This document shows, in pieces, positions 12,028-20,055 of a stretch of DNA of 34,738 nt. Source of the DNA: Bacteroidales bacterium (lineage in GTDB: Bacteria > Bacteroidota > Bacteroidia > Bacteroidales > WCHB1-69). The notes beneath the pieces are model-generated. The model was given only the letters and a program-made list of their open reading frames with translations. It was not told the DNA's origin and searched no databases. Location: assembly GCA_017962275.1 (NCBI GenBank), contig JAGCVQ010000072.1, positions 1-34,738 of the forward strand, written 5' to 3'. The translations under genes were made by a program, and so were the position numbers. Within the stretch, counting starts at the first letter, position 1, and every line of letters starts with the position of its first letter.

Positions 12028-13035
12028 ATGAACATCATCGAGAAAATCAAAGAGAACGCCAAGAAGGCCAACAAACGCATCGTTTTGGCAGAGGGCGAAG
12101 AGGAAAGAAACTTGAAGGCTGCCGACATCATCATTGAGAACGGTTACGCCGCCATCACCCTTTTGGGCAACAAGGCCAACATCGAGGCCAAGGCTGCCGA
12201 GTGGGGACTCAAGAACATCGCGAAGGCCGACATTATCGACCCGCTGAACAACCCCAAAAAGGATTTCTACGCCAACATGCTGTATGAAATCCGCAAGAGC
12301 AAGGGCATGACGATGGAGGAAGCCCTCAAGAAAGTGGAGGATCCGCTTTACTTAGCCACCCTGCTCATCAAGAACAAGGATGTGGACGGTGAAGTGACTG
12401 GCGCACAGCACGCTACGGGCGATGTGCTCCGTCCCGCTTTCCAGATTGTGAAGACTCTGCCCGGTATTTCCGTGGTCTCTGGTGCCTTCATCATGTGCTT
12501 CCAGGACAAGAAGTGGGGTGACGACGGCGTGATGGTTTTCGCTGACTGCGCGGCCGATCCGAACACCGATGAGAACAAGCTCGCGCAGATTGCCGTTGTG
12601 ACGGCCCAGACCGCCCGCACCATCGCCGGCATCGAGCCGCGTGTGGCTATGCTGAGCTTCTCCACCAAGGGTTCCGCTAAGCACGAACTGGTTGACAAAG
12701 TGGTGAATGCCACCCGCATCGCCAAGGAGATGGATCCCAACCTCGTGATTGACGGTGAGTTGCAGGCCGATGCCGCCATCATCCCGTCCGTGGGTGCTCA
12801 GAAGGCTCCCGGCAGCCCCGTTGCTGGTAAGGCTAACGTGCTGGTATTCCCGTCGTTGGAGACCGGTAACATCGCTTACAAGTTGGTGCAGCGTTTCGCC
12901 GGTGCGGATGCCGTTGGCCCCGTCATGCAGGGCATGGCTGCTCCTATCAACGACCTCTCTCGCGGTTGCTCCGTCGAGGACATCGTCAGCCTCGTGGCCA
13001 TCACCGCCTGTCAGGCCGCTGGTAACACGTTCTAA
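12028..13035 (+). CDS. pta: Phosphate acetyltransferase
   Basis: The 335-residue enzyme exchanges acetyl-CoA and acetyl phosphate in the acetate/ATP pathway. This is the short form, containing only the catalytic PTA_PTB domain. Typical segments are KRIVLAEGEEERNLKAADII near the N-terminus, VTGAQHATGDVLRPAFQIV (about 122-140), SFSTKGSAKHELVDKVV (about 210-227) and GPVMQGMAAPINDLSRGC near the C-terminus. Acetate kinase is often next to pta but is not here. The promoter is about 80 nt upstream and the leader holds a heptamer array. After the stop codon there is a large palindrome cluster that may end transcription. Confidence 0.96.
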   Translation: MNIIEKIKENAKKANKRIVLAEGEEERNLKAADIIIENGYAAITLLGNKANIEAKAAEWGLKNIAKADIIDPLNNPKKDFYANMLYEIRKSKGMTMEEALKKVEDPLYLATLLIKNKDVDGEVTGAQHATGDVLRPAFQIVKTLPGISVVSGAFIMCFQDKKWGDDGVMVFADCAADPNTDENKLAQIAVVTAQTARTIAGIEPRVAMLSFSTKGSAKHELVDKVVNATRIAKEMDPNLVIDGELQADAAIIPSVGAQKAPGSPVAGKANVLVFPSLETGNIAYKLVQRFAGADAVGPVMQGMAAPINDLSRGCSVEDIVSLVAITACQAAGNTF

Positions 13036-13050
13036 TGATTTAATCTTCCT

Positions 13051-13107
13051 GTAGAGACGCAATGTAGAGACGCAAAATTTTGCGTCTCTACAATTTCGCG
13101 TCTCTAC
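13051..13107. repeat. GTAGAGACGC palindrome cluster, copy 1
   Basis: A perfect 28-bp palindrome (13064-13091), with arms beginning GTAGAGACGCAAAA, is nested between a further GTAGAGACGC on the left (13051-13060) and GCGTCTCTAC on the right (13098-13107). An identical 28-bp core recurs at 14390-14417. It lies between pta and the permease gene and may also work as a terminator. Confidence 0.9.
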
Positions 13108-13120
13108 ATTTATTATATAT

Positions 13121-14350
13121 ATGTCACAATTTTCGTTCCACTGGCAATTGGCCCATCGCATTCTCCGCGACAAGGGCGACCGGTTTTCCAAACCCATTAT
13201 TCGGCTTTCGGTGTTCGGGGTATCGCTTGGCATGGTCATCATGCTGATTGCCATTGGGATTACGTCCGGCTACAAGCAGGTGATTGAGGACAAAGTGGTG
13301 GCGATGGGACAGCATGTCCGTATTTCCCACTACGACCGCAACTACTCCTACGAACAGACACCTATTACGTTGAATGACACACTTTTGCAGGTTATTCATG
13401 GGAATCCCGACGTGGTCGCGGTGCAGCCATACGCCACCAAAGTAGGCATCATTAAGACCGCGGATCAGGTGGAGGGCATCGTGCTGAAAGGGGTGGATGC
13501 CTCGTTTGACGGACGGCACTTTGCCCATAACATGGTGGAAGGCGACACGTTGCAGCTTGGCGATACGGTGGCGGATAACCATATCATCGTCTCCAAACGG
13601 TTGGCCGAGAAGCTGCAGCTGAAGGTGGGCGACAAGGTGCGCACCTATTTCGTGCAGGATCCGCCGAGACAGCGAAGTTTCACGTTGTCAGGGATTTACG
13701 AAACGGGATTGCCCGAATACGACACCAAGTTTGCGCTCGTGGATTTGCGCCATGTGCAGAAGCTCAACGACTGGGACTCCTCGCAGGTGAGCGGCATCGA
13801 GGTGCTGGCCAGCGATTATAACAAGATGGATGAGGTCGGCGAACAGCTTCACCATCAGATAGATATAAACTTGAAAGCCGAAACCGTGAAACAGATTTAT
13901 CCCGAAATTTTCGACTGGATTGCCCTGTTCGATACCAACGTCTCCGTGCTGTTGATCATCACAACCTGCGTCTGCATGATCACCATGATGTCGGTGTTTT
14001 TCATCATCGTGTTGGGACAGACAAGGCTCATCGGGATTCTTAAAACCTTGGGAATGAAGACAAAACATGTGGTTCAGACCTTCCTTATCGTGGCGGGTCG
14101 CACGTTGCTGAGAGGCTTGCTGATCGGAAACCTTATCGGGCTCGGATTCGGTTGGCTACAGCAACGTTTTCATTTCATCAAACTGAACCCCGATACCTAT
14201 TATGTCAATTTCGTGCCGATTAAGTTCCAGTTTTGGGAGGTCGTGCTACTGAATCTCGGCGTTTTCGCGGCCTGCATGCTGGTGCTCGTCGTGCCCGCAT
14301 GGGTTATCGCGAAGAAGATTTCCCCAGTAAAGGCGGTGCAATTCGAATAA
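13121..14350 (+). CDS. LolC/LolE-type ABC transporter permease
   Basis: The 409-residue inner-membrane protein has the FtsX/LolCE layout: one N-terminal membrane segment (about 27-50, IRLSVFGVSLGMVIMLIAIG), a large periplasmic domain (about 55-270) and three C-terminal segments (about 275-300, 320-345 and 375-400). The closest well-known relatives release lipoproteins from the inner membrane for transport to the outer membrane. No LolD-like ATPase is adjacent, so its partner must lie elsewhere. I cannot separate LolC/E from other MacB-like permeases by eye. The gene starts 13 nt after the palindrome cluster; no clear TAnnTTTG box is seen. Confidence 0.85.
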   Translation: MSQFSFHWQLAHRILRDKGDRFSKPIIRLSVFGVSLGMVIMLIAIGITSGYKQVIEDKVVAMGQHVRISHYDRNYSYEQTPITLNDTLLQVIHGNPDVVAVQPYATKVGIIKTADQVEGIVLKGVDASFDGRHFAHNMVEGDTLQLGDTVADNHIIVSKRLAEKLQLKVGDKVRTYFVQDPPRQRSFTLSGIYETGLPEYDTKFALVDLRHVQKLNDWDSSQVSGIEVLASDYNKMDEVGEQLHHQIDINLKAETVKQIYPEIFDWIALFDTNVSVLLIITTCVCMITMMSVFFIIVLGQTRLIGILKTLGMKTKHVVQTFLIVAGRTLLRGLLIGNLIGLGFGWLQQRFHFIKLNPDTYYVNFVPIKFQFWEVVLLNLGVFAACMLVLVVPAWVIAKKISPVKAVQFE

Positions 14351-14353
14351 TAT

Positions 14354-14389
14354 AGGCAAAAGGCAAGAGGCAAAAGGCAATAGATAAAA
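14354..14389. repeat. Heptanucleotide array, unit AGGCAAA
   Basis: Units AGGCAAA, AGGCAAG, AGGCAAA, AGGCAAT, AGATAAA follow in strict 7-bp register, starting 3 nt after the permease stop codon and running into the second 28-bp palindrome. Confidence 0.85.
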
Positions 14390-14417
14390 GTAGAGACGCA
14401 AAATTTTGCGTCTCTAC
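14390..14417. repeat. GTAGAGACGC palindrome, copy 2
   Basis: This 28-bp perfect palindrome is identical to 13064-13091. It lies between the convergent permease (plus) and gldG (minus) genes, where a hairpin would serve both as terminator. Confidence 0.9.
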
Positions 14418-14437
14418 AAATAAATATTACGTTTCTG

Positions 14438-16201
14438 TTATTTCTTTTTCGAGAATTTCACTTTCCGCATGATAATCAGCACCGTGCCCATCAGCGCGAT
14501 GAGTAACAACGGGATGCCGATGTTCAGCACTGCCAACAGCACTTTGTGGTTGCGGGTCTTCTCGCTGTTCAAGGAACCGATTTTGAAGTTCTTGGCGCGC
14601 AGTTGCAGTAGGTCATCGTCCGCGCACAAGTAGTTGACGCAGTTGACGATAAAGTCCGTGTTGTCGAACGTCTGGCGTGTGTAGATGTCGTAACCGGCGG
14701 GGTAGGGCTGGTTGCGTTTGCTGTCGAACGGGTTGCGGATGATGTCGCCGTCGGAGACGAAAATCTGCCGCGTATATACGCTGTGGTCGCGGTAGTCGAG
14801 CTCCTTGATGGTGTCGAATTCGATAGGCAGGATGCCCTTGAACGCCGACTGGAACTGGCCTTCCACGAGCACGGCGATCGGCACGTTGCGGTAGGAGTAT
14901 TCCTGCAGATTGGGCTTCACCATGCCCACACGCAAGGTCACGATGGACGGTGTGGGCACCACCTTCGTGCGTTCCGAAGTGGTCATCAGCACCGTTTTGT
15001 TGAGGTCGGCGTTAGTGCCCACCAAATCGATACTGCCGGCAAAATCGGACTTGATATCCTTGAGGTTGCGCACGATCGGATGGTTGCCAAAATTCACAAT
15101 ATCAAGACAATAGGGGAATGCCATGAACTTGTACTGCGGTTGGTCGCCGATGACGCTCACCTGCTGCGGCACGGGCATACAGCTCAGATCCTGGATGAGG
15201 TCGGTGTTGAGGCGCACGCCGTAGGTGAAGAACAGGTCGTTGATGTAGAGGGCGCGGGGGGTGGCGAAAAATTCGCCCACCGACTGCAGGCTGTCCAACG
15301 AGGCCGTGGTGTTGTCAATGAGCCACAGCACTTTACCGCCGCGCATGATGAACTGGTCGATGATGTATTTGTCGTATTCCTTGAACGGCTGCGTGGGTTG
15401 TGCAACGATGAGCACATCGTACCGGTTGTCGCCCAAAACCAAGTTTCCGGAGGTGGTGTCGTCGATGGAGATGTTGCGCAGGGCGTTGATTTTGCCGTCG
15501 AGGGTGATGCGCGTGACGTTGTAGAACCGCTGCAGCTGCATGGCGGTCCAGCAGGTACTCCAGAAGTCGAGTTCGCCGTGACCGTCAAGATAGGCAACCT
15601 TCGGTTTCTCGGTCTTCAACAGACGGCGCACGGGAGCCACGAGGTTGTATTCCAACTCCTCGTTGGAGTATTTCAGCCAGTCGGCGCCGGAAGGATCGGC
15701 CACCACCACCTTGGCGGGGTACTCGTGGTTGCGGTAGGAGACGATGGCCCCGGGAATCACCACGTGGGTGGAATATCCGCCCGCATCCTCGCGGCTGATG
15801 GGTATCGGCTCCAGCCCCTTCTTCACGAATTCGCCCAAAATGGCGTTCACCTCCTCGTTCGTCTTGCCCTCAATCGGGTCGATGAACTCGTAATAGACAT
15901 TCTTGGAATAGCTGCGGAAGTTCTGCAGCATCTGCTCCACCTGCTTGGCAAAAAGTTGATAGTCAGCCGGTTGGTCTTTACCTTTGAGATATACCCGGAA
16001 ATAGACGCGGTCTTCCAGATTCTTCAGCATCTCGATGGTGCTCTTCGACAGCGAATGGCGCTTGTCTTTGGTCAGGTCGATGCGGTAAAAGAAGAAGGAG
16101 GAGAGTATGTTGACAAGGACAACGGCGACGATGACGGCCAGCAACCCAAGCAGGGTGCGTCTCTTGAACTGTTTGCTCTGTATATTGGTTTTCTTGCTCA
16201 T
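14438..16201 (-). CDS. gldG: Gliding-motility-type ABC transporter auxiliary protein GldG
   Basis: The 587-residue protein has an N-terminal membrane segment (about 15-37, LLGLLAVIVAVVLVNILSSFFFY), a large periplasmic domain with the conserved start RIDLTKDKRHSLS, and a C-terminal membrane segment (about 553-577) followed by a basic tail. This is the GldG layout; with GldF and the ATPase GldA it forms an ABC transporter required for gliding in Flavobacterium johnsoniae. It starts 9 nt after gldF, so the two form one unit. GldFG also occur in non-gliding Bacteroidota, where the role is unclear. No gldA is adjacent. The 482-residue antisense frame is a shadow. Confidence 0.92.
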   Translation of the reverse strand: MSKKTNIQSKQFKRRTLLGLLAVIVAVVLVNILSSFFFYRIDLTKDKRHSLSKSTIEMLKNLEDRVYFRVYLKGKDQPADYQLFAKQVEQMLQNFRSYSKNVYYEFIDPIEGKTNEEVNAILGEFVKKGLEPIPISREDAGGYSTHVVIPGAIVSYRNHEYPAKVVVADPSGADWLKYSNEELEYNLVAPVRRLLKTEKPKVAYLDGHGELDFWSTCWTAMQLQRFYNVTRITLDGKINALRNISIDDTTSGNLVLGDNRYDVLIVAQPTQPFKEYDKYIIDQFIMRGGKVLWLIDNTTASLDSLQSVGEFFATPRALYINDLFFTYGVRLNTDLIQDLSCMPVPQQVSVIGDQPQYKFMAFPYCLDIVNFGNHPIVRNLKDIKSDFAGSIDLVGTNADLNKTVLMTTSERTKVVPTPSIVTLRVGMVKPNLQEYSYRNVPIAVLVEGQFQSAFKGILPIEFDTIKELDYRDHSVYTRQIFVSDGDIIRNPFDSKRNQPYPAGYDIYTRQTFDNTDFIVNCVNYLCADDDLLQLRAKNFKIGSLNSEKTRNHKVLLAVLNIGIPLLLIALMGTVLIIMRKVKFSKKK

Positions 16202-16210
16202 AATACAATT

Positions 16211-16942
16211 TTACCATTTACGACTCAATAATACTAACCGTGTGGCATAGAGGAAAATGAAAATCACACTGCCGAAGTAAATCACGTCGCGGGTGTCGAT
16301 AACGCCCTGACTGATAGAAGAATAGTGGTGCTCAATGCCGAGGGTTTTCAGATAGTAGCCGAAATTGCCGAGCGCGTCGAAGGAGTAGATGAACGCGAAT
16401 CCGAAAGTGAGTACGAAACAGAAAAGCGCGGCGATGATGAAGGCCACGATCTGGTTGTTGGTGAGGCTCGACGAGAAGAGGCCGATGGCGATGAACGACG
16501 CGCCGAGGAAGAGCAAGCCGAGGTAGGAACCCCACGTGCTGCCCATGTCGATGTTGCCCACGGGATTGCCTATCCAATAGACCGTTACGACATAGACGAG
16601 GGTCGGAATCAGCGCGATGACCAGCAGGGTGAGGCAGGCGAGGAACTTGGCCCACACAATCTGCATGTCGGTAAGCGGGAGCGTGAGCAGGAAGTCCATC
16701 GTGCCGGTGCGCTTCTCCTCCGCGAACGACCGCATGGTGATGGCCGGCACCAAAAAGAGGAACAGGAACTGCGACAGACTGAAAAGTCCTTGTAAGTCAG
16801 CGAGTCCCGATTCCACGACGTTGTTCACGTTCGGGAAGACCCAGATGAAAAGCCCGGCGACAATCAGGAAGACCCCGATGAAAATATATCCGATGATGGA
16901 GCTTAAAAACGCTTTTAGTTCTTTGATGTATAGACTGAACAT
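16211..16942 (-). CDS. gldF: Gliding-motility-type ABC transporter permease GldF
   Basis: The 243-residue permease belongs to the ABC-2 group and has about six membrane segments, starting with IIGYIFIGVFLIVAGLFIWVF (about 15-35). The segment FAEEKRTGTMDFLLTLPLTDMQIVWAKFLA (about 74-103) is the cytoplasmic coupling region typical of the family. It is the first gene of gldF-gldG. The start has an AAGGT run 2 nt upstream and a TAnnTTTG box 20 nt upstream. It would form the membrane channel with GldG and an ATPase encoded elsewhere. Confidence 0.93.
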   Translation of the reverse strand: MFSLYIKELKAFLSSIIGYIFIGVFLIVAGLFIWVFPNVNNVVESGLADLQGLFSLSQFLFLFLVPAITMRSFAEEKRTGTMDFLLTLPLTDMQIVWAKFLACLTLLVIALIPTLVYVVTVYWIGNPVGNIDMGSTWGSYLGLLFLGASFIAIGLFSSSLTNNQIVAFIIAALFCFVLTFGFAFIYSFDALGNFGYYLKTLGIEHHYSSISQGVIDTRDVIYFGSVIFIFLYATRLVLLSRKW

Positions 16943-16962
16943 ACCTTGCTAAAAAAATTTGG

Positions 16963-16970
16963 CAAAAATA
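16963..16970 (-). promoter_or_regulatory. -7 promoter box of gldF-gldG
   Basis: The reverse strand reads TATTTTTG followed by CCAA, 20 nt before the gldF ATG. Confidence 0.7.
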
Positions 16971-17013
16971 CAAAATTTGGGCAAAGGCAGAGTCGCGTAA
17001 AGGCAATAAAAAA

Positions 17014-17032
17014 GCCCCGAAATTTTCGGGGC
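17014..17032 (-). terminator. Terminator of tRNA-Phe
   Basis: GCCCCGAAA and TTTCGGGGC form a near-perfect stem; on the minus strand it is followed by TTTTTTATT. It starts 4 nt beyond the tRNA 3' end. Confidence 0.85.
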
Positions 17033-17035
17033 CTG

Positions 17036-17108
<73 letters not shown>

Positions 17109-17126
17109 AGCGTTGGTTTGAGGGTG

Positions 17127-17134
17127 CAAATATA
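17127..17134 (-). promoter_or_regulatory. -7 promoter box of tRNA-Phe
   Basis: The reverse strand reads TATATTTG followed by CACC, 18 nt before the tRNA 5' end. Confidence 0.75.
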
Positions 17135-17221
17135 CACTTTTTTCTTACACTCGGTCGCTTTTTGAAAATTTTTTATAATCAACTGTTAGTCAATGATGTA
17201 TAGAAGCATTCAATCTGATTT

Positions 17222-17986
17222 TTACCAGAATTTGGATACCGGGAAGAGCTCTCTTAGGGGATTTAGGGTGCAAAAGTCGCAAGAATGAATCAAAATCTGC
17301 TCTTTCTCGTCCGTGGTTTGAGCCTCGATTTCCCCGTGCGGATTGATGACGGCGCAACCGCCCGCGTACTTCCGTCCGTGACCGTCAATGCCGGTGCGGT
17401 TCACCACAAGGGCGTAGGATTGGTTCTCGATGGCGCGGGCGCGGGCTAATGTGATTAGCTCGTTCTCCCGTGGCGACGGGAAGTTGGCCGTATAGACGAG
17501 GCAGTCGTAGTCGAAATGGCCGTTCACCACGTGGTTGCGGCTCCAATCCGGGAATCGCACATCGAAGCAGATGAGCGGCAAGAACTTGTGTCCTAAGGTG
17601 TTAACGATGGTTTTGGTGGTTCCGGGGGTAAAGAACTCCTCCTCGCCCATGAAGAGGTGCCGTTTGTCGTAGCTGCCCAAGATGCGGTCGCGGGAGAACC
17701 AGACCAGTCGGTTATAGAGCTTTCCGTCCTTCAAAATCGGCAGCGTGGCCACCACGTCGCACTGGAATTTGTACGCCGTCATGTACAGGAAATAGATGCT
17801 GTTGCCGTTGTCCGGCTCCGCATCGTGCATGATGTCCGGCGAAAACCCGCAGTGAAACATCTCGGGAAATACCAACAGATGCATGGGCTCCCGAATCTCT
17901 TCCTCCAGCCATTGGGCATAATGCGCCAAGTTCCCTGCCTTGTCGCCCGGCTTGATGTTCGCCTGAATCAGTCCTACTGTGAACAT
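17222..17986 (-). CDS. Nitrilase-superfamily amidohydrolase, omega-amidase-like
   Basis: The 254-residue protein has the Glu-Lys-Cys triad of carbon-nitrogen hydrolases: E42 in FPEMF, K108 in SYDKRHLF and C140 in ICFDVRFPDWSRN. The motif YDKRHLF with the MGEEEFFTPG that follows is typical of the Nit2/YafV omega-amidase branch, which hydrolyses 2-oxoglutaramate or 2-oxosuccinamate to the oxo acid and ammonia. An in-frame ATG at 18070 would add 28 residues that overlap the upstream gene; the start at 17986 (MFTVGLIQANIK) fits the family and comes 1 nt after the upstream stop. It is therefore likely translated with the SAM hydrolase gene. Confidence 0.9.
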   Translation of the reverse strand: MFTVGLIQANIKPGDKAGNLAHYAQWLEEEIREPMHLLVFPEMFHCGFSPDIMHDAEPDNGNSIYFLYMTAYKFQCDVVATLPILKDGKLYNRLVWFSRDRILGSYDKRHLFMGEEEFFTPGTTKTIVNTLGHKFLPLICFDVRFPDWSRNHVVNGHFDYDCLVYTANFPSPRENELITLARARAIENQSYALVVNRTGIDGHGRKYAGGCAVINPHGEIEAQTTDEKEQILIHSCDFCTLNPLRELFPVSKFW

Positions 17987-17987
17987 C

Positions 17988-18758
17988 CTATTCGTATTTG
18001 ATGAAGATTTTGTCTCCCGGTTCCAGGTCGGCCAAGATGGACACATCCGACTGATAACCCGTGATTTCAATAAGGCCTAAGGCGTTGTGGCAGAGATACA
18101 TCTCGTCGTCTAACGGCTTGTAGGAATCGGCATGGGCGGTGATGGTCCACATGCCTTTCGACTGAATGGTGGCGGTAAAATCCCTATTCCCGACCGCCTT
18201 CTCGAACATGGCCACGGGGATGTCGGTGATGGCGTTGTAGAAAGCATCGATATAGATGATGGTCCCTTCAATCTGTTGGTTTTCAGCAGAATGCTCGGCA
18301 GTTTCGGTGAACATCCGTTTGAAGTTCAGGTACTCATTGGTGTTCCCCGACAGTTGGTCATCGGCAATCAATCGGATCAGCTGAAGGATTTGGCTGAGAC
18401 TGTTTCCCTGAGTCTTAGCGAGTTGGTATCCTTTGAGGGCAGCTTCCTGACCGAACATCAGGAAGAAGATTCCGTTGTCTTCCCCGATGAACCAGTGCCC
18501 GTTGTGTTGAAGCACTACCGGCGCGAAGGTGGAGTTCAGCGACATGTTGGTCAGCAGCAGGTGAATGCTGCCTTCCGGGAACGACGTGTAGCTGGTTTTC
18601 ATCAGCAGGGCCGTTTGCGGCAGGTTGAACTTATCGACATAGTGGGTGATGTCGAGGATTTGCGCGTCGGGTTGCGCCTTCCATAGCTCGCCTTTGAGCA
18701 TGGCAACGTACGGGTCGCGCAAACGCCAGTCGCTGAGGAGGGTAATGATTTGGTTCAT
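17988..18758 (-). CDS. SAM hydrolase/SAM hydroxide adenosyltransferase family (DUF62)
   Basis: The 256-residue protein resembles the DUF62 family, which splits S-adenosylmethionine to adenosine and methionine using water. Family landmarks, some divergent: TLLSDWRLRDPYVAMLKG at 7-24 (family LTDFG..DPYVG..KG), DITHYV (about 35-41), FIGEDNGIF (about 90-98; family GPDNG) and IYIDAFYNAITDI (about 168-180; family IDRFGN.ITN). The usual Phe-Gly after LTD is replaced by Trp-Arg, so activity is likely but not certain. The nitrilase gene follows at 1-nt spacing. A heptamer array begins 5 nt upstream of the ATG; I see no standard promoter box. Confidence 0.85.
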   Translation of the reverse strand: MNQIITLLSDWRLRDPYVAMLKGELWKAQPDAQILDITHYVDKFNLPQTALLMKTSYTSFPEGSIHLLLTNMSLNSTFAPVVLQHNGHWFIGEDNGIFFLMFGQEAALKGYQLAKTQGNSLSQILQLIRLIADDQLSGNTNEYLNFKRMFTETAEHSAENQQIEGTIIYIDAFYNAITDIPVAMFEKAVGNRDFTATIQSKGMWTITAHADSYKPLDDEMYLCHNALGLIEITGYQSDVSILADLEPGDKIFIKYE

Positions 18759-18763
18759 CGTTC

Positions 18764-18825
18764 TAATTGATAATGGATAATTGATAATGGATAATTGATA
18801 ATTGATAATTGATAATGGATAATTG
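18764..18825. repeat. Heptanucleotide array, units TAATTGA/TAATGGA
   Basis: Nine consecutive 7-bp units alternate between TAATTGA and TAATGGA. The array lies directly upstream of the SAM hydrolase start codon. Confidence 0.92.
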
Positions 18826-18857
18826 TGTGGAAGTACTTTTTTCTTTTTATTCTATTC

Positions 18858-18987
18858 TCCTAAATCCTAATTCCTAATATCTAACATCTTACTTCTTACT
18901 TCTTACGTCTTACATCTTACTTCTTACGTCTTACATCTTACTTCTTACGTCTTACATCTTACATCTCACGTCCCACGTCTCACGTCA
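18858..18987. repeat. Heptanucleotide array with 21-bp higher-order repeat, ending in the anmK stop
   Basis: Units such as ACTTCTT, ACGTCTT, ACATCTT and ACGTCTC follow in strict 7-bp register. In the middle, the trio ACTTCTT-ACGTCTT-ACATCTT is repeated three times without change. The right end includes the TGA stop codon of anmK. The units resemble those at 3100-3237 on the complementary strand. Confidence 0.92.
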
Positions 18988-20055
18988 AAGATAGAGGCCG
19001 CCGCCGCAGGAGTCTTTGCGGGCGCCGGTGACGCTGCGCAGACAGTTGTTCTCGCCGTTCAGTCGTAGCAGTCCCAAAAATGCGAAAATCAGGGCCTCTT
19101 TGTAATCGACAATCAACTTGTCGGGAACGACAACTTTCAATGTATCTCTTTGATTCTGAATTTGTTGTATCAAGAAAGAATGATGGGCGCCGCCGCCGGT
19201 GACCAACATTGTCCGTGCGTTTTCCGGCACATTATCTACAATCTGCGTGGCGATGTGCTCCACAACCGTTCGTGACAAATCGGCGACGCTGTTGTCGGAT
19301 GAGAACGAGGATAAAACGGGTGAAAAGACCTCGTCAAACCACTCTTTTCCTAACGATTTCGGCGGTTTCTGATGATAATAGGCCAAATTGTTAAGTCTTT
19401 GCAGCAATCCGGGAAGGATGCTGCCTGTTTTGACAAGTTCACCGTCTCTGTCGTATGGAAGTCCGACCCGATGGGCCAAAGTGTTCAACGCCATATTGCA
19501 GGGTGAAATATCGTAGGCAATCCGCTGACCGTCAGCGCGGTACGAGATGTTGGAGATGCCGCCGAGGTTCAGACAGGCATCGAATTCACTGAACAGCAGC
19601 TCGTCGCCGATGGGCACTAACGGCGCTCCCTGACCGCCCAACGCCACGTCCGTGGTACGGAAATCGCAAACCGTCGGGATTCCCGTGCGGGCGGCGATGA
19701 CAGCTCCGTTGCCGATCTGCGTGGTCAGCCCGATTTCCGGCTGGTGGAAGATGGTGTGCCCGTGCGAGGCTAAGAAGTCGGGACGCGCCCCGTCTCCTAA
19801 CCATCCGTTGACGGCATTCGCGATAGCTTCGGCCACATCGTTGTTCAGCTTCGCATACTCCAATGCAGAGAAGTGAGGGGAGGTGGCGTTGCCAAGCCGA
19901 TCCTTGAGCGCTTCGTCGTAAGGTACCGTCACCGCCTTGTCGATACGGTAGTCCCACTTCCCATCTTCGTTTTTGGAAAAGTGACACCACGCCAGATCAA
20001 TCCCGTCCAAGGAGGTGCCGGACATCACGCCTATGCCGTCAAACTCGTTTTTCAT
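18985..20055 (-). CDS. anmK: Anhydro-N-acetylmuramic acid kinase
   Basis: The 356-residue kinase recycles cell-wall 1,6-anhydro-MurNAc to MurNAc-6-phosphate. The signature GVMSGTSLDGIDLA lies at residues 8-21, followed by family segments SHGHTIFHQP (about 94-103), LNLGGISNISY (about 166-176) and the nucleotide-binding VTGGGAHH (about 291-298). The length fits the family. The ATG at 20055 overlaps the murF stop as ATGA, indicating translational coupling with peptidoglycan synthesis. The stop codon lies in a heptamer array. Confidence 0.96.
   Translation of the reverse strand: MKNEFDGIGVMSGTSLDGIDLAWCHFSKNEDGKWDYRIDKAVTVPYDEALKDRLGNATSPHFSALEYAKLNNDVAEAIANAVNGWLGDGARPDFLASHGHTIFHQPEIGLTTQIGNGAVIAARTGIPTVCDFRTTDVALGGQGAPLVPIGDELLFSEFDACLNLGGISNISYRADGQRIAYDISPCNMALNTLAHRVGLPYDRDGELVKTGSILPGLLQRLNNLAYYHQKPPKSLGKEWFDEVFSPVLSSFSSDNSVADLSRTVVEHIATQIVDNVPENARTMLVTGGGAHHSFLIQQIQNQRDTLKVVVPDKLIVDYKEALIFAFLGLLRLNGENNCLRSVTGARKDSCGGGLYL

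Noticed and set aside
12352-13254. 300-residue minus-strand frame opposite pta and the permease start
   Set aside because: Shadow that crosses two real genes and the palindrome cluster.
14783-16231. 482-residue open frame on the plus strand opposite gldG
   Set aside because: Composition is that of an antisense shadow, no start signal or promoter box is present, and gldG is well supported.
14438-16942. gldF-gldG taken as evidence that the organism glides
   Set aside because: GldFG are also found in non-gliding Bacteroidota, and no other gliding or T9SS genes are visible here.
17987-18070. 28-residue N-terminal extension of the nitrilase
   Set aside because: It overlaps the conserved C-terminus of the upstream gene in another frame, and the family starts at MFTVGLIQ.
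18764-18987. Repeat block considered as a CRISPR array
   Set aside because: The period is 7 bp with no spacers, and no cas genes are nearby.
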